This document shows positions 56,080 through 64,000 of a DNA stretch of 64,000 nucleotides, in pieces; within the stretch, counting starts at the first letter, position 1, and each line of letters opens with the position of its first letter. The notes beneath the pieces are model-generated. The model ran no database searches. It was not told the DNA's origin and saw only the letters and a program-made list of their open reading frames with translations. The position numbers and the translations under genes were made by a program. Source of the DNA: Natrarchaeobius halalkaliphilus (GTDB lineage: Archaea > Halobacteriota > Halobacteria > Halobacteriales > Natrialbaceae); the NCBI RefSeq assembly GCF_003841485.1, contig NZ_REFY01000004.1, positions 372,001 through 436,000 of the forward strand, written 5' to 3'.

Positions 56080-58197
56080 ATGACAAACAGATTCCCGACG
56101 ATCGCACCCTCACTCGGGGATGACTCCTCTCTTTCTTCAAATCTTTCTGAACTATCTGAGGTAAAAGACACAAAATCGGCAGACGATCCTACTGCGTCGG
56201 AATACTATCTCGACCTGGTGAAAGTTGCTTCACTCCGAAAGGAATTTGGCGTTGAACTGACCGGCCCAGATGCGTTTGAGGACGACATCACAATGGCGGC
56301 CCAAATCACAGCAGGAGAGATCATCGAGGGCCTCAACGACAAAGTTGACCTCGCCAAGGCCATCACCGACGCGATGATTCCGTTCGAATCGCTCGAGGAC
56401 CCGTACTGGGGCGATCATCCCGAAATTTACGAATTCGAGGTGATGCTTCGGTCGTTCATCTACGGTGAACTCAGAGGGATCCGTTACCACCAGGACCTCG
56501 CGGACTTCCTCGAGCGAAATCCCACGATCGCGTTCACGCTGGGGTTCAAGCCCGACTTCGGGCCGGAAAACGAATACCCAGCGTTGAACGTCTTCCAGAC
56601 GCCAAAGACACCACACCAGACGACAATCACTCGCTGTGCGAACAAACGGTTTCTCGCACAGGCAGAGCGATTTATCACCGACGTCGCCGACCGAGTCGAA
56701 GCCTACTGCCGCCGGCACACCCACCTCGTCGAGATGCACGAGCTGTGGAGTGAGACCGACGACACCAATCCAGGCGAGTCCGAGGAAAAACTCGACCCGG
56801 ACGGACTCACGAAAGAGCAAATCCGGCGGCTCGTGAACGAGTTGATGCGTCACGTCTGTCCGAATATTAGCTTCCAGCGTGGTGTGAGCAAGCAGATCCG
56901 GAAGAACCTCTTTCTTGAAGTCATCGCTCACTGCGGGCTGACGAACTCGAGTGTCTACGGCGGCGGTGACGTCTTCGATATCTACCTCTGCCCGGAAGAA
57001 GAGGAACTCCCGCACGGCCGGACGTTCTTCGACCATATGGAGGGAATTGCTCTTGAGGAGATGCTCGAGATGTTCGACGCCGCCGTCGAGAGCATGGTCG
57101 GCGGGGCGAAGGATATCGGTCTCTACGACCGGCCGGTTGACCTCGCGATCGACGTGACGACCGTCAAGTACACCGGTATCGGGAAGTCGTTCAGCTTCCA
57201 GACGCTGGCCGACCCGGATAGTGACGAGTGGAGCAAGCGGGAACGCTCCGAGGCGAAGGCGGCGATCGAGGAATGGGAACTCGAACCGATCGTCGGCGAA
57301 GACCCGGCGGACATCAAGCACGCGAATTTCGATAACCTGGAGAAGCGGGCGGCCGCCCGTCGCGTGAAAGATTGTGTTCGGTGGGTCAACGGCACGAAAG
57401 ACCAGGACGAGGAGATCGCATACGGCTTCCAGTTCGCTGCTGCTGCCTTCGCGGAGCACACGTGTCCGATGATCTACGGCGTCAAGCCGATCAACAACCG
57501 GACCGGTGACGAACTCGCTGGCCACGTCCGGCAGTTCGTCGAGCGCGCTCAGGACCTCGTCGTAGTCGATACCGTGTACATGGACGCCGCCTATGGCCGG
57601 TGTTCCGAGGTACACAATCTGTTTCACTACGGTCACGGATTCCGAACCGGCGATCGGTTTGACGTCGAGTACGTCACAAAGGTTCCCGAAAGGAGTCGCG
57701 GCAGGCGTGAGGTGCTCGAGGAACGGTACAAGATCGAGCATCGATTCGAGGACGGAAAGACGGCACTGAGCATCAAACGCAACTACGGTTTCGGCGATCA
57801 ACACAGCGGGACCGGGAACGCACACACGACGCTCGTGGCAGTGAAGAAATGGTCCGTCGACACCGTTGCGGACAAAGTAACCGACCGAGTGGTCTTCGCG
57901 ACGAACCACCAGGGCGAAGACCCAGTCGAGTTGATGCGATTTATCAACGGCTACCGTGACCGCTGGGTAATCGAGAACGGTTTCAAAGAGGTGAAGAAGT
58001 TCTTAGCTGAGACGCGCAGCTCGAGCGAGAAACCACGGCTGTTCTACTTCTTGTTCGCCGTCCTGCTGTTCAACGTCTGGATGCTGATCGATCGAGTTGC
58101 GAAGAAGCGTCTCGGCATGGAATTCGCCGGCGAACCGATCATCAAGTTCGAGGTGTTCGTCGCCGCCGTGGCAAACTTCATGCGGCCGGTAGACTAA
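56080..58197 (+). CDS. IS4-type DDE transposase
   Basis: 705 residues from the ATG at 56080 (MTNRFPTIAPSLGDDS); the frame extends to 56002 upstream with an improbable start. The C-terminal signature Y-(2)-R-(3)-E-(6)-K is exact in YRDRWVIENGFKEVKKF, which defines the IS4 group. Earlier acidic candidates are IDVTTVKYTG and VDTVYMDAAYG for the first two Asp. No stop or frameshift, so it may be active. Its GC is nearer to the host than the AT-rich cassette, suggesting separate arrival. Cut-and-paste transposition is expected. Confidence 0.85.
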   Translation: MTNRFPTIAPSLGDDSSLSSNLSELSEVKDTKSADDPTASEYYLDLVKVASLRKEFGVELTGPDAFEDDITMAAQITAGEIIEGLNDKVDLAKAITDAMIPFESLEDPYWGDHPEIYEFEVMLRSFIYGELRGIRYHQDLADFLERNPTIAFTLGFKPDFGPENEYPALNVFQTPKTPHQTTITRCANKRFLAQAERFITDVADRVEAYCRRHTHLVEMHELWSETDDTNPGESEEKLDPDGLTKEQIRRLVNELMRHVCPNISFQRGVSKQIRKNLFLEVIAHCGLTNSSVYGGGDVFDIYLCPEEEELPHGRTFFDHMEGIALEEMLEMFDAAVESMVGGAKDIGLYDRPVDLAIDVTTVKYTGIGKSFSFQTLADPDSDEWSKRERSEAKAAIEEWELEPIVGEDPADIKHANFDNLEKRAAARRVKDCVRWVNGTKDQDEEIAYGFQFAAAAFAEHTCPMIYGVKPINNRTGDELAGHVRQFVERAQDLVVVDTVYMDAAYGRCSEVHNLFHYGHGFRTGDRFDVEYVTKVPERSRGRREVLEERYKIEHRFEDGKTALSIKRNYGFGDQHSGTGNAHTTLVAVKKWSVDTVADKVTDRVVFATNHQGEDPVELMRFINGYRDRWVIENGFKEVKKFLAETRSSSEKPRLFYFLFAVLLFNVWMLIDRVAKKRLGMEFAGEPIIKFEVFVAAVANFMRPVD

Positions 58198-58681
58198 GCT
58201 GGCCCCGTTTCCGGTTCGACGATCGCGAGTGGCGACACTGTTCTGAACTTCGGTTTTCTGCGTTTTCCTGTCAGAATCCGCTAGATAGCCGACTCTAGTT
58301 TTCTGATAGAGCCTGCTTTCACTCGAAAAGAGGTGTGTTCTTACTTTTGTTCAGTGTTAGAAGTGCTTAGAGAATCCTGTTTCTCGATTAGCTGGTCTGG
58401 TGTTGTATATATCGAAATATAGTATATACCCACAGACGAGAGTCACAACAGTTCGGTACCAGCGGATACCACGGAAACCACGACTCTCACAGGAGATGCA
58501 CTTCAGTTAGCATTAATCAGTCAAACCGGGTTCCCGCGCTCGAGAAGACGGTGTGGCAGATCGTCGAGCGATCACTCGAGACGAAAATAGCAACTAAACC
58601 CGTCCGTCGACTCGAGACAAGCGACCGGATCACGTTCGATTCGACTCGAGCTCGACGGGACGTCACGATCGACGCGCAGTA
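58198..58681. other. Gene-free region after the transposase
   Basis: 484 bases, no good frame on either strand. It includes an AT-rich stretch TATATATCGAAATATAGTATATAC near 58410 (under 20-base parts) and an inverted pair GAGAGTC / GACTCTC spanning about 58437-58497. The right end of the transposase element must lie here but is not evident. It ends at the small acidic gene below. Confidence 0.5.
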
Positions 58682-58939
58682 TTAGGCTTCGCTGCTGAGG
58701 TCCGCGTCGACGCGAACTTCCGAATCGGTGATCGTCTCGATGTTTTCGCTCGGAATCTCTATGTCATCTTCGCCGGCACCGCCACGACCGAGACTCTGGA
58801 TCCAGGCGTTCGTAAGCGTTGGCTCGGGGTCGACGTACGCGACCTGTTCGATCGGATCGATTTCGGTGACGATGCCGATCTGTTCGCCTCGGACGTCCAT
58901 GAGAAACTTCCCTTCGTCCTCGGTGGAGAGCACTGACAT
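58682..58939 (-). CDS. Small acidic protein, PRC-barrel-like
   Basis: 85 residues from the ATG at 58937-58939 (MSVLSTEDEGKFLMDVRGEQ). GIVTEIDPIEQVAYVDPEP and the acidic rest suggest a short beta barrel of the PRC type, involved in RNA or protein contact in other systems. The N-terminal extension in the longer frame to 59029 looks non-coding. Assignment tentative. Confidence 0.6.
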   Translation of the reverse strand: MSVLSTEDEGKFLMDVRGEQIGIVTEIDPIEQVAYVDPEPTLTNAWIQSLGRGGAGEDDIEIPSENIETITDSEVRVDADLSSEA

Positions 58940-59095
58940 TGTACTCGGAAGGTATTGGTTCCACGATAAGTGTTTGTTGATTCTATGTGAGAGGGATCGC
59001 CCGATTACCAGTGGTGGGCGGACGGTCAAGAACAGCGACCGTCATATACCATATGCGAGTATACAAAATGGCGATGGTGGGATCGGACCGCGTCG

Positions 59096-59482
59096 TCAGG
59101 CCGACTCGGATACCCGCTCTGGAACGAGACTCGAGAGCGAGACGCGTTCGAGAACCGTTCGGACGTACAGTACGTCCTCGGCGTCCTCAACAGTCTCGTG
59201 GACGCGATTCATGCATTCGAGCAATCCTTCGGTCGCCGCATGGCGAGTGGAAACCCGACCGATTGCTTCGGAAATCGGCTGTTCGCCGAGCGAGTAGCTG
59301 TATCGCAGTTCCCAGCACCGACAGAGGCCGAGTCCGGGCGGAGGTCGTGGGATCGTCGCGTCGGCAACGAGTTCGATCGGGAGACGACTACATCGGTAGG
59401 AGAACCGGTCGTCACGGTGTTCCGCGAGCCCCCACCCCGGAGGGAGCGCTTCGCGAGGGATTGGGGGGTGGTCGGGGGACAT
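59096..59482 (-). CDS. Conserved-looking small protein, unknown
   Basis: 128 residues: PPGWGLAEHRDDRFSYRCSR, LCRCWELRYSYSLGEQP and TRHAATEGLLECMNRVHETVE suggest a folded domain with three Cys. Codon use is host-like. I do not recognise a family. The 249 bases upstream hold a palindromic repeat and no other gene. Confidence 0.6.
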   Translation of the reverse strand: MSPDHPPIPREALPPGWGLAEHRDDRFSYRCSRLPIELVADATIPRPPPGLGLCRCWELRYSYSLGEQPISEAIGRVSTRHAATEGLLECMNRVHETVEDAEDVLYVRTVLERVSLSSLVPERVSESA

Positions 59483-59603
59483 GAAGCATACGTCGCCGGT
59501 GATCGAAATGTTCGTTCCCCTTGCGTACGCACCCTCCGTATGTAAGCACTCCCTACCGATCGACGGACAGACCGACCGGTGCGTCCGTCCGAAACGTCGA
59601 GCC

Positions 59604-59686
59604 GAACGGATCGCTGTGTCGGGTTATCGGTGGGACCCCGATCCGTCTGCAGTTGCACCGGTACCGACTGACAGCAGACCGTACCA
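59604..59686. repeat. Palindromic intergenic repeat, copy D
   Basis: ACGGATCGCTGTGTCGGGTT on the left and GACAGCAGACCGTACCA on the right, with GGTTATCGGTGGGACC and GGTACCGACTG inside, matching copies B and C in order. Several pairs are changed, so the stem is weaker than in copies A and B. Confidence 0.78.
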
Positions 59687-59731
59687 GATCCGATCGCCCG
59701 ACTTTTGTCCTCGCTCACCGTTTGCCCGGGT

Positions 59732-60100
59732 ATGGCCGATTTCGACCCCGAGAAGTTCGATGACAAGTACGCCAACTACTTTCCCGAACTCCAGCAAGCG
59801 TACAAAAACGCCTTCAATCGGATGAACGACCGGTACGACTCGAAACTCATACACGCGATCGATCAGCAGGTGCTCAACGAGAGTGAGCCCTTCTACGAGG
59901 GGCACGCCGAACGGAGCACTGGAGAGGGTAACGGAACCGAACCGGGCGACGACGAGGGGGAGTTCCGAATCGATCTTCCGGAGGATCCCTACGACCGGAT
60001 ATCGGGCGTCGTCGTCGAGAAGAACCGCTTCGAAGAGGTCCTCGAGATCTACGTCGACGAGATCAAAGCTGAACTCCGTCGCGTCTTCGGGTTCGTCTGA
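59732..60100 (+). CDS. DUF5783-like protein
   Basis: 122 residues from the ATG at 59732 (MADFDPEKFDDKYANYFPELQ). The sections YKNAFNRMNDRYDSKLIHAIDQQ and VLNESEPFYEG look strongly conserved; I recall the haloarchaeal DUF5783. The C-terminal half (FEEVLEIYVDEIKAELRRVFG) is helical. Function unknown. Confidence 0.78.
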   Translation: MADFDPEKFDDKYANYFPELQQAYKNAFNRMNDRYDSKLIHAIDQQVLNESEPFYEGHAERSTGEGNGTEPGDDEGEFRIDLPEDPYDRISGVVVEKNRFEEVLEIYVDEIKAELRRVFGFV

Positions 60101-60169
60101 GACAGCCGTCGAGACCGACCGAACACGAGGGACGGAAGGTTTAGGGGCTCGGACACCCAACGGTTGCCC

Positions 60170-60526
60170 ATGAGCACCGAAACCCAGAACGACGGGGACG
60201 ACCTCGAAGAGCGCGTTACGAACTTCCTCCGTCGAAACTTCCCGCAGATCCAGATGCACGGCGGGAGCGCGGCGATTCAGGAGATCGATCGCGAAACCGG
60301 CGAGGTCACGATCGCACTCGGCGGTGCCTGCAGCGGCTGTGGCATCTCACCGATGACGATTCAGGCGATCAAGAGTCGAATGGTCAAAGAGATTCCCGAG
60401 ATCGAGAAGGTCAACGCCCACACGGGAATGGACGGCGGTGGCGACATGGGCGACACGAGCCCGTCGTTCCCCGGCGAAACCGTCGACGACGGCGAGGTCG
60501 ACGAAGGACCGGAAGCACCGTTCTAG
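60170..60526 (+). CDS. NifU C-terminal-type (Nfu) iron-sulphur scaffold
   Basis: 118 residues from the ATG at 60170; the ATG six bases earlier is possible. The single CxxC (CSGC, Cys54 and Cys57) lies in GGACSGCGISPMTIQ, the Nfu hallmark. FPQIQMHGGSAAIQEIDRET precedes it. Such proteins bind and pass on a 4Fe-4S cluster as a dimer. The acidic tail is a haloadaptation. Confidence 0.92.
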   Translation: MSTETQNDGDDLEERVTNFLRRNFPQIQMHGGSAAIQEIDRETGEVTIALGGACSGCGISPMTIQAIKSRMVKEIPEIEKVNAHTGMDGGGDMGDTSPSFPGETVDDGEVDEGPEAPF

Positions 60527-60631
60527 ATCCCGTCGGCCGCCACTGATCGGATTTTCGAGAGGACGTTTGCTTCGGATTCGACGACGGGAGAGAGGCCACC
60601 GTTTTGCGTTCGGCGGTGTCGTTCTCGGCCG

Positions 60632-61531
60632 CTATCGCAGTCCTCGAGCCCGTTCCCACGTCCGAACGAGCGTCGCGAGGGTTCGGTTCGTCGGTACCTC
60701 GAGTCCCCGTTCGCTCGCACGATCCAGGACGTAGCCGTTGATCGCGTCGATTTCGGTCCGCCGACCGGTACGGACATCCTGGCGCATCGACGAGGCGTTT
60801 GCGGCGGTGTCGTCCGCGACGCGCGCCATCGATTCGAGCGCGACCCGGTTGGGTAGATGAACACCGCAGGCTCGAGCGACGCGCGCCGTCTCGCGGGTTG
60901 CCGCACGCGCGGTGTCGTTCGCCGGCGGATCGAGGACGGCCCCGTTCTCGACGTCAGCCAGCGCGGTGACCGGGTTGATCCCGGCGTTGACAGCGAGTTT
61001 TCCCCACAGCCGACGCGGCATGTCGTCCGCGACGGTCGTCTCGAGACCGACCACGGAAAAAGCTCGTCCGACGCGTTCGGCCAGGACCGAGGAGCCGCCC
61101 TCTCGAGCGCCGAGAACGATTTCTCCGCGGCCGGTGCACTCGACAGTGCCGGGTTCGCGGCGGACCGCACCGTAACTCGCCGTTCCGGCGAGGATCGAGC
61201 CCTCGAGGACGTCTGCGAGCACTGCTTCGTTTCCCATCCCGTTCTGGAGCGAGAGAACGACGTCGAACGATCCCGTCGCGAGCGCGTCCGCAGCGGTGGC
61301 TGTATCACCGGATTTTACGGTGACGATCGCCAGATCGGCCGCGAGTCCCCGGCCGTCGGTCGTCGCCGCCGGGAAGACGGTTGCTTCGAGTTCGCCCTCG
61401 ATGTGCAATCCGGAATCGCGAATCGCCTCCGTGTGTTCCGCTCGAGCGACGAGCGTCACCTCGTGGTCGCGCGCGAGACGCCCGCCAACGAGGCTGCCGA
61501 GGCTCCCGGCACCGAAGACGACGATCTCCAT
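60632..61531 (-). CDS. panE: 2-dehydropantoate 2-reductase
   Basis: 299 residues from the ATG at 61529-61531. NADP-binding GAGSLGSLVGG (about 7-17), IVTVKSGDT, LSLQNGMGNE and the catalytic Lys region LWGKLAVNAGINP mark the ApbA/PanE family. It reduces ketopantoate to pantoate for coenzyme A. Family members with other substrates exist, but the pattern here is standard. Confidence 0.9.
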   Translation of the reverse strand: MEIVVFGAGSLGSLVGGRLARDHEVTLVARAEHTEAIRDSGLHIEGELEATVFPAATTDGRGLAADLAIVTVKSGDTATAADALATGSFDVVLSLQNGMGNEAVLADVLEGSILAGTASYGAVRREPGTVECTGRGEIVLGAREGGSSVLAERVGRAFSVVGLETTVADDMPRRLWGKLAVNAGINPVTALADVENGAVLDPPANDTARAATRETARVARACGVHLPNRVALESMARVADDTAANASSMRQDVRTGRRTEIDAINGYVLDRASERGLEVPTNRTLATLVRTWERARGLR

Positions 61532-61578
61532 ACGCACGTCCTGTGGTCAGCGAGACCAAAACGGTTTTCCTCGAGCGA

Positions 61579-61878
61579 TCAGTCCTCGGTCCAGTAGTAG
61601 AGGTTTTCACGTTCGGTGTTACAGGACGGACAGGACGACGGAAAATCGTTCTCGAGCGTCCCCATCTCGCCGCACTCGAGACAGCGCCACATCAGGTGTG
61701 CCTCACCGAACTCGTGACCGGACCGGACGTGCTCGATGCTCAGTCCCTCGAGGCCGTCACGAAGCGTCACGTAGAAGCCGTCCTCGTCGAATCCGCGAAT
61801 GCGACCGATCGGCCTCCCGGTTTCAGTGTACACCGTCGTTCCGGACCCGAGCCGTGGACGGTTCTCTTTCATTGCCAT
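61579..61878 (-). CDS. Rubredoxin-like zinc-ribbon protein, DUF7130-like
   Basis: 99 residues from the ATG at 61876-61878 (a second ATG six bases on). N-terminal half: GSGTTVYTETGRPIGRIRGF; C-terminal half: two CxxC knuckles, RCLECGEMG and CPSCNTERENLYYW. The paired Cys and aromatic end fit a rubredoxin-type zinc ribbon; I recall DUF7130. Divergent from the coiled-coil gene. Confidence 0.82.
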   Translation of the reverse strand: MAMKENRPRLGSGTTVYTETGRPIGRIRGFDEDGFYVTLRDGLEGLSIEHVRSGHEFGEAHLMWRCLECGEMGTLENDFPSSCPSCNTERENLYYWTED

Positions 61879-62111
61879 ACGGGATCGTATGCGGCCAACG
61901 GACATAAACCAAATACGGCTATCAGAAATGAGAACAGAGACGGCGTGGAGACAGTCTGTGCTCGAGACTTATCGCCGGGTCTCGGTGGAATCGATGGTCG
62001 CCGTCCGATCGGTCGCGCAACTGCGTCGTGAATGACTCGAGGTGACAGCCAGCTGTTCTGATCAGTAATGTTTTATACACGCTCCGTCCCAACAGTTGCA
62101 CGTACCGTCTC

Positions 62112-62648
62112 ATGAACACCGCACCGACCGAAGAAACCACGGGGCTGCTGGAGCAACTGGAAGCCGAGGCGAACGATCGAAACGTATCGACGGAGGCGTA
62201 CGTCCACGAGATCCTGACCAACAGACATGCGGTGCGCGAGGCGAACGAGTCCGAATCGGAGCTTCGAAAGCAACTCGAGCGACGAGAGAACCGTATCGAG
62301 GAACTCGAGGCCGAACTCGCACAGTATTCGACGACGGAACAGGAGCTTCGAGGGGAGATCGCTCAGCTACGCGAGCGAACCGACGAACTCTCGACGGCGC
62401 TGAGCGAGGCGAACGACGAACTCGTCGACAAGCGCGAGTACATCGAGGGACTGGAAGAGGACGTCTCGTCGCTCCGGGAGCGACTCGAGAGTCGAGAAGA
62501 GCGGATAACCCAGCTCGAGACGCAACTCGCGCGACGGTCCCAGATCGAAGACAAGGTGAGCGAGCTCTCGATGGTCGTTCGAGAGGAGCGCACCGCGAGG
62601 GACGCGCCGTTTTTCGTTCGGTGGTGGCGGTGGATGCGAGGGAAGTGA
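62112..62648 (+). CDS. Coiled-coil protein, unknown function
   Basis: 178 residues. After a helical start (about 1-50), residues 50-155 are one long heptad coiled coil (ELRKQLERRENRIEELEAEL, QLRERTDELSTALSEANDEL, LRERLESREERITQLETQL). The C-terminus FFVRWWRWMRGK is Trp-rich and basic, suited to membrane contact. No enzymatic domain; an anchor or spacer role is inferred. It precedes the DUF7504-like gene, which runs toward it. Confidence 0.75.
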   Translation: MNTAPTEETTGLLEQLEAEANDRNVSTEAYVHEILTNRHAVREANESESELRKQLERRENRIEELEAELAQYSTTEQELRGEIAQLRERTDELSTALSEANDELVDKREYIEGLEEDVSSLRERLESREERITQLETQLARRSQIEDKVSELSMVVREERTARDAPFFVRWWRWMRGK

Positions 62649-62676
62649 GAGAACCACCGACACGGTCTCGGACCGA

Positions 62677-64000
62677 TCACTCGCTCTCGAGGGAGGTCCC
62701 GACCGAGTCGATCGTGATGACGCGGTCGAACAGCGGCTTGAGCGTGTTGATCTCGTGTGGATCGCCGGCGGAGGGATCGACGTGGAAGTGTGAGACCGCG
62801 TCGACGGTCTGGAGCTTGCTGAGAAAGAGGTGCAAAAATCGGAACGTTCCCTGGACGCTTTTGTACTGCAACAAGACGTCGAGCGGATCGTAACAGACGA
62901 CGATGTCAGCCACGCCGGAAGTAGCCCACTCGTCGACCGTCCCCGTAACGACGATCCCCAGCCGGGTGACGTCGTTTGGATTGTTGATCCTGACGTTTTC
63001 GACGGTCCCCTGAATCGGGTCGGGGATCGGCTGACTGTAGCCGATCGAGATGATCTTGACGCGAGCTGCGTCCGAGGCGATCCGCTCGAGTCGTTTCCCG
63101 TCTATCTGGGTGTATCTGATGAGCAAGACGTGGCTGTCCGTCACGTCGTCCAGTCCGAGGAGGTCCGTACAACAGGCGGTCTTGCGGTCGTCGTGAGAGC
63201 CACACTGGACCAGGACGCTCGTCCCGTGCTCGAGATCGAGGCTATCGGGTCTGTGGTATGCATCCGGAGTGCCGAACAGCGCGTCCGCAGAGTCAGCGTT
63301 CGGCTCGTCCGGCGATGTCGCAGGGTCGGACGAGTCGGCCGACTGTCCGACAGCGTCAGCCGAATCCGCGGCATCCGGATCCGGATCCGGTTCCCTCGAA
63401 GCTGTCTCGTCCGCAGTCACATCCTCGAAACCACCGATATCGTCGCGAAGATCGTCGATATCGCTCTCGAGTTCGTCGGTATCGCTCTCGGGATCGTCCG
63501 TGGCTTGGTCTTCGGACTCGTCGGCGGCATCCTCCTCGAGATGATCTCTGAGCAGGACGAGTAACTCGTCCTTCGACAGCTGTTCCAGACGGTCCGGGTC
63601 GTCGTTATCTCGATCCGTCTCGTCGCGTTCGTGAGCGAGTAGCTGTTCGATTTCGCCGCGGTCCGCACTCGAGAGCGCAACGGTAGAACCGATCGAGTCC
63701 GCGGCTGTCCGGGTAGAGTCAGCCGTGTCCCCTTCTGTCGACTCGGTGTGGGTGGGGACGGCGGAGGAAAGCGGCAGAGAGTCGTCGGGACGACCCTCGA
63801 GTTCGCCGCCGGACTCCGTGTCCGCAGTCGATCCGGTCCCCTCGGACTCGATCGGTTCGGGTTCGCCAGCGTCGGTCGGCGCTGATTTCTCGACGTCGAT
63901 TTCCCCGGACTCTGCGGCTTCGATCGCAGACCGTGCGAGCTGGAACGCCGCGTCCGATTCAGCGGTATCGTCGTCCGACGTCGGGGGGCCATCGTTCGTC
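62677..64000 (-). CDS. DUF7504-like RecA-fold protein with long acidic N-terminal part, partial
   Basis: The stop is at 62677-62679; the frame is open to the window edge, so more than 440 residues are present and the start is outside. The first 330 or so are Asp/Glu/Ser/Pro-rich and disordered apart from a short helical patch (HDRLLVLLEDKSLQELRD). The C-terminal 200 residues form a RecA-like alpha/beta domain (GTSVLVQCGSHDD, then VADIVVCYDPLDVLLQYKS and TFRFLHLFLSKL), the DUF7504 type found in haloarchaea near signalling genes. The Walker A is degenerate. Function unknown. Confidence 0.78.
   Translation of the reverse strand, partial: TNDGPPTSDDDTAESDAAFQLARSAIEAAESGEIDVEKSAPTDAGEPEPIESEGTGSTADTESGGELEGRPDDSLPLSSAVPTHTESTEGDTADSTRTAADSIGSTVALSSADRGEIEQLLAHERDETDRDNDDPDRLEQLSKDELLVLLRDHLEEDAADESEDQATDDPESDTDELESDIDDLRDDIGGFEDVTADETASREPDPDPDAADSADAVGQSADSSDPATSPDEPNADSADALFGTPDAYHRPDSLDLEHGTSVLVQCGSHDDRKTACCTDLLGLDDVTDSHVLLIRYTQIDGKRLERIASDAARVKIISIGYSQPIPDPIQGTVENVRINNPNDVTRLGIVVTGTVDEWATSGVADIVVCYDPLDVLLQYKSVQGTFRFLHLFLSKLQTVDAVSHFHVDPSAGDPHEINTLKPLFDRVITIDSVGTSLESE

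Larger units (their letters stand above)
52437..58681. other. Probable genomic island: AT-rich, transposase-bearing
   Basis: Base composition falls from the surrounding high GC to roughly 45-50 percent in parts, most strongly at 53170-56060, where codon use (AAT, ATA, AGA, GAA-rich) is unlike the rest of the window. It holds a frameshifted remnant, the cysteine-rich cassette and an IS4-type transposase. I could not find matching direct repeats or a tRNA target at the edges, so the limits are those of composition and of the neighbouring conserved genes. Confidence 0.6.

Noticed and set aside
56027-58324. Nine-base direct repeat CTTTCACTC at 56027-56035 and 58316-58324 as target-site duplication of the transposase element
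   Set aside because: The bases just inside the two copies do not form an inverted repeat, so nothing shows they are the element's edges; a nine-base match in 2.3 kb of searching by eye can be chance.

Overview
The window is a stretch of chromosome from an extremely halophilic archaeon (class Halobacteria). The evidence is acidic proteins, high GC with many CTCGAG words, twin-arginine lipoproteins, archaeal information-processing genes (aRF1, PriL, MCM, TFB, thermosome, class I LysRS, S19e, PDCD5-like) and many small protein families known only from haloarchaea. A member of the Natrialbales is likely, but that is inference.

Layout. 1-8.1 kb: 5' part of aRF1, a MinD-type ATPase, a lipoprotein, argS, an HTH regulator, a Nudix hydrolase and a secreted GH3 glycosidase. 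8.2-13.1 kb: a decayed threonine synthase between palindromic repeats, an aspartoacylase-family hydrolase, a YgfZ/GcvT-like protein, and a decayed TnpB with a hairpin. 13.1-22.2 kb: small membrane proteins, a PitA-like Cld/monooxygenase fusion, a PadR regulator, a PDZ site-2 protease, lysS-pyrH, and MoaE with a MobB-like front domain. 22.5-36.7 kb: a second site-2 protease, thiL, S19e, PDCD5/PP-loop pair, priL, HtpX, a lipoprotein, an MFS transporter, a 7Fe ferredoxin, PHP phosphoesterase, metallophosphoesterase and a KH protein. 36.9-45.4 kb: thermosome, an orphan TFB, MCM with an endonuclease-free mini-intein, a DUF502 protein, a PHP protein, tRNA-Pro and a BofA-like protein. 45.4-52.4 kb: a Ski2-like helicase, a decayed truncated haemoglobin, the hemC-sumT-hemD tetrapyrrole operon and a RecJ-like DHH protein.

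From about 52.4 to 58.7 kb the composition changes. AT-rich DNA carries a minus-strand cassette: a twin-arginine-targeted, ten-cysteine protein resembling the halocin C8 (microhalocin) precursor family, a CVPC-motif membrane protein and a single-span small membrane protein. Next to it are a complete IS4-type transposase and a frameshifted remnant. This is the best candidate here for a little-described system. The last 5 kb returns to ordinary chromosome: Nfu-type scaffold, ketopantoate reductase, small DUF proteins, a coiled-coil protein and the C-terminal part of a large acidic DUF7504-like protein.

Two themes cross the window. One is a family of roughly 85-bp near-palindromic repeats (four clear copies, two probable) whose ends often supply the TGA stop of the neighbouring gene. 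The other is gene decay by in-frame internal deletion (threonine synthase, haemoglobin). Functions were assigned from recognisable motifs and remembered family features; no database search was run.
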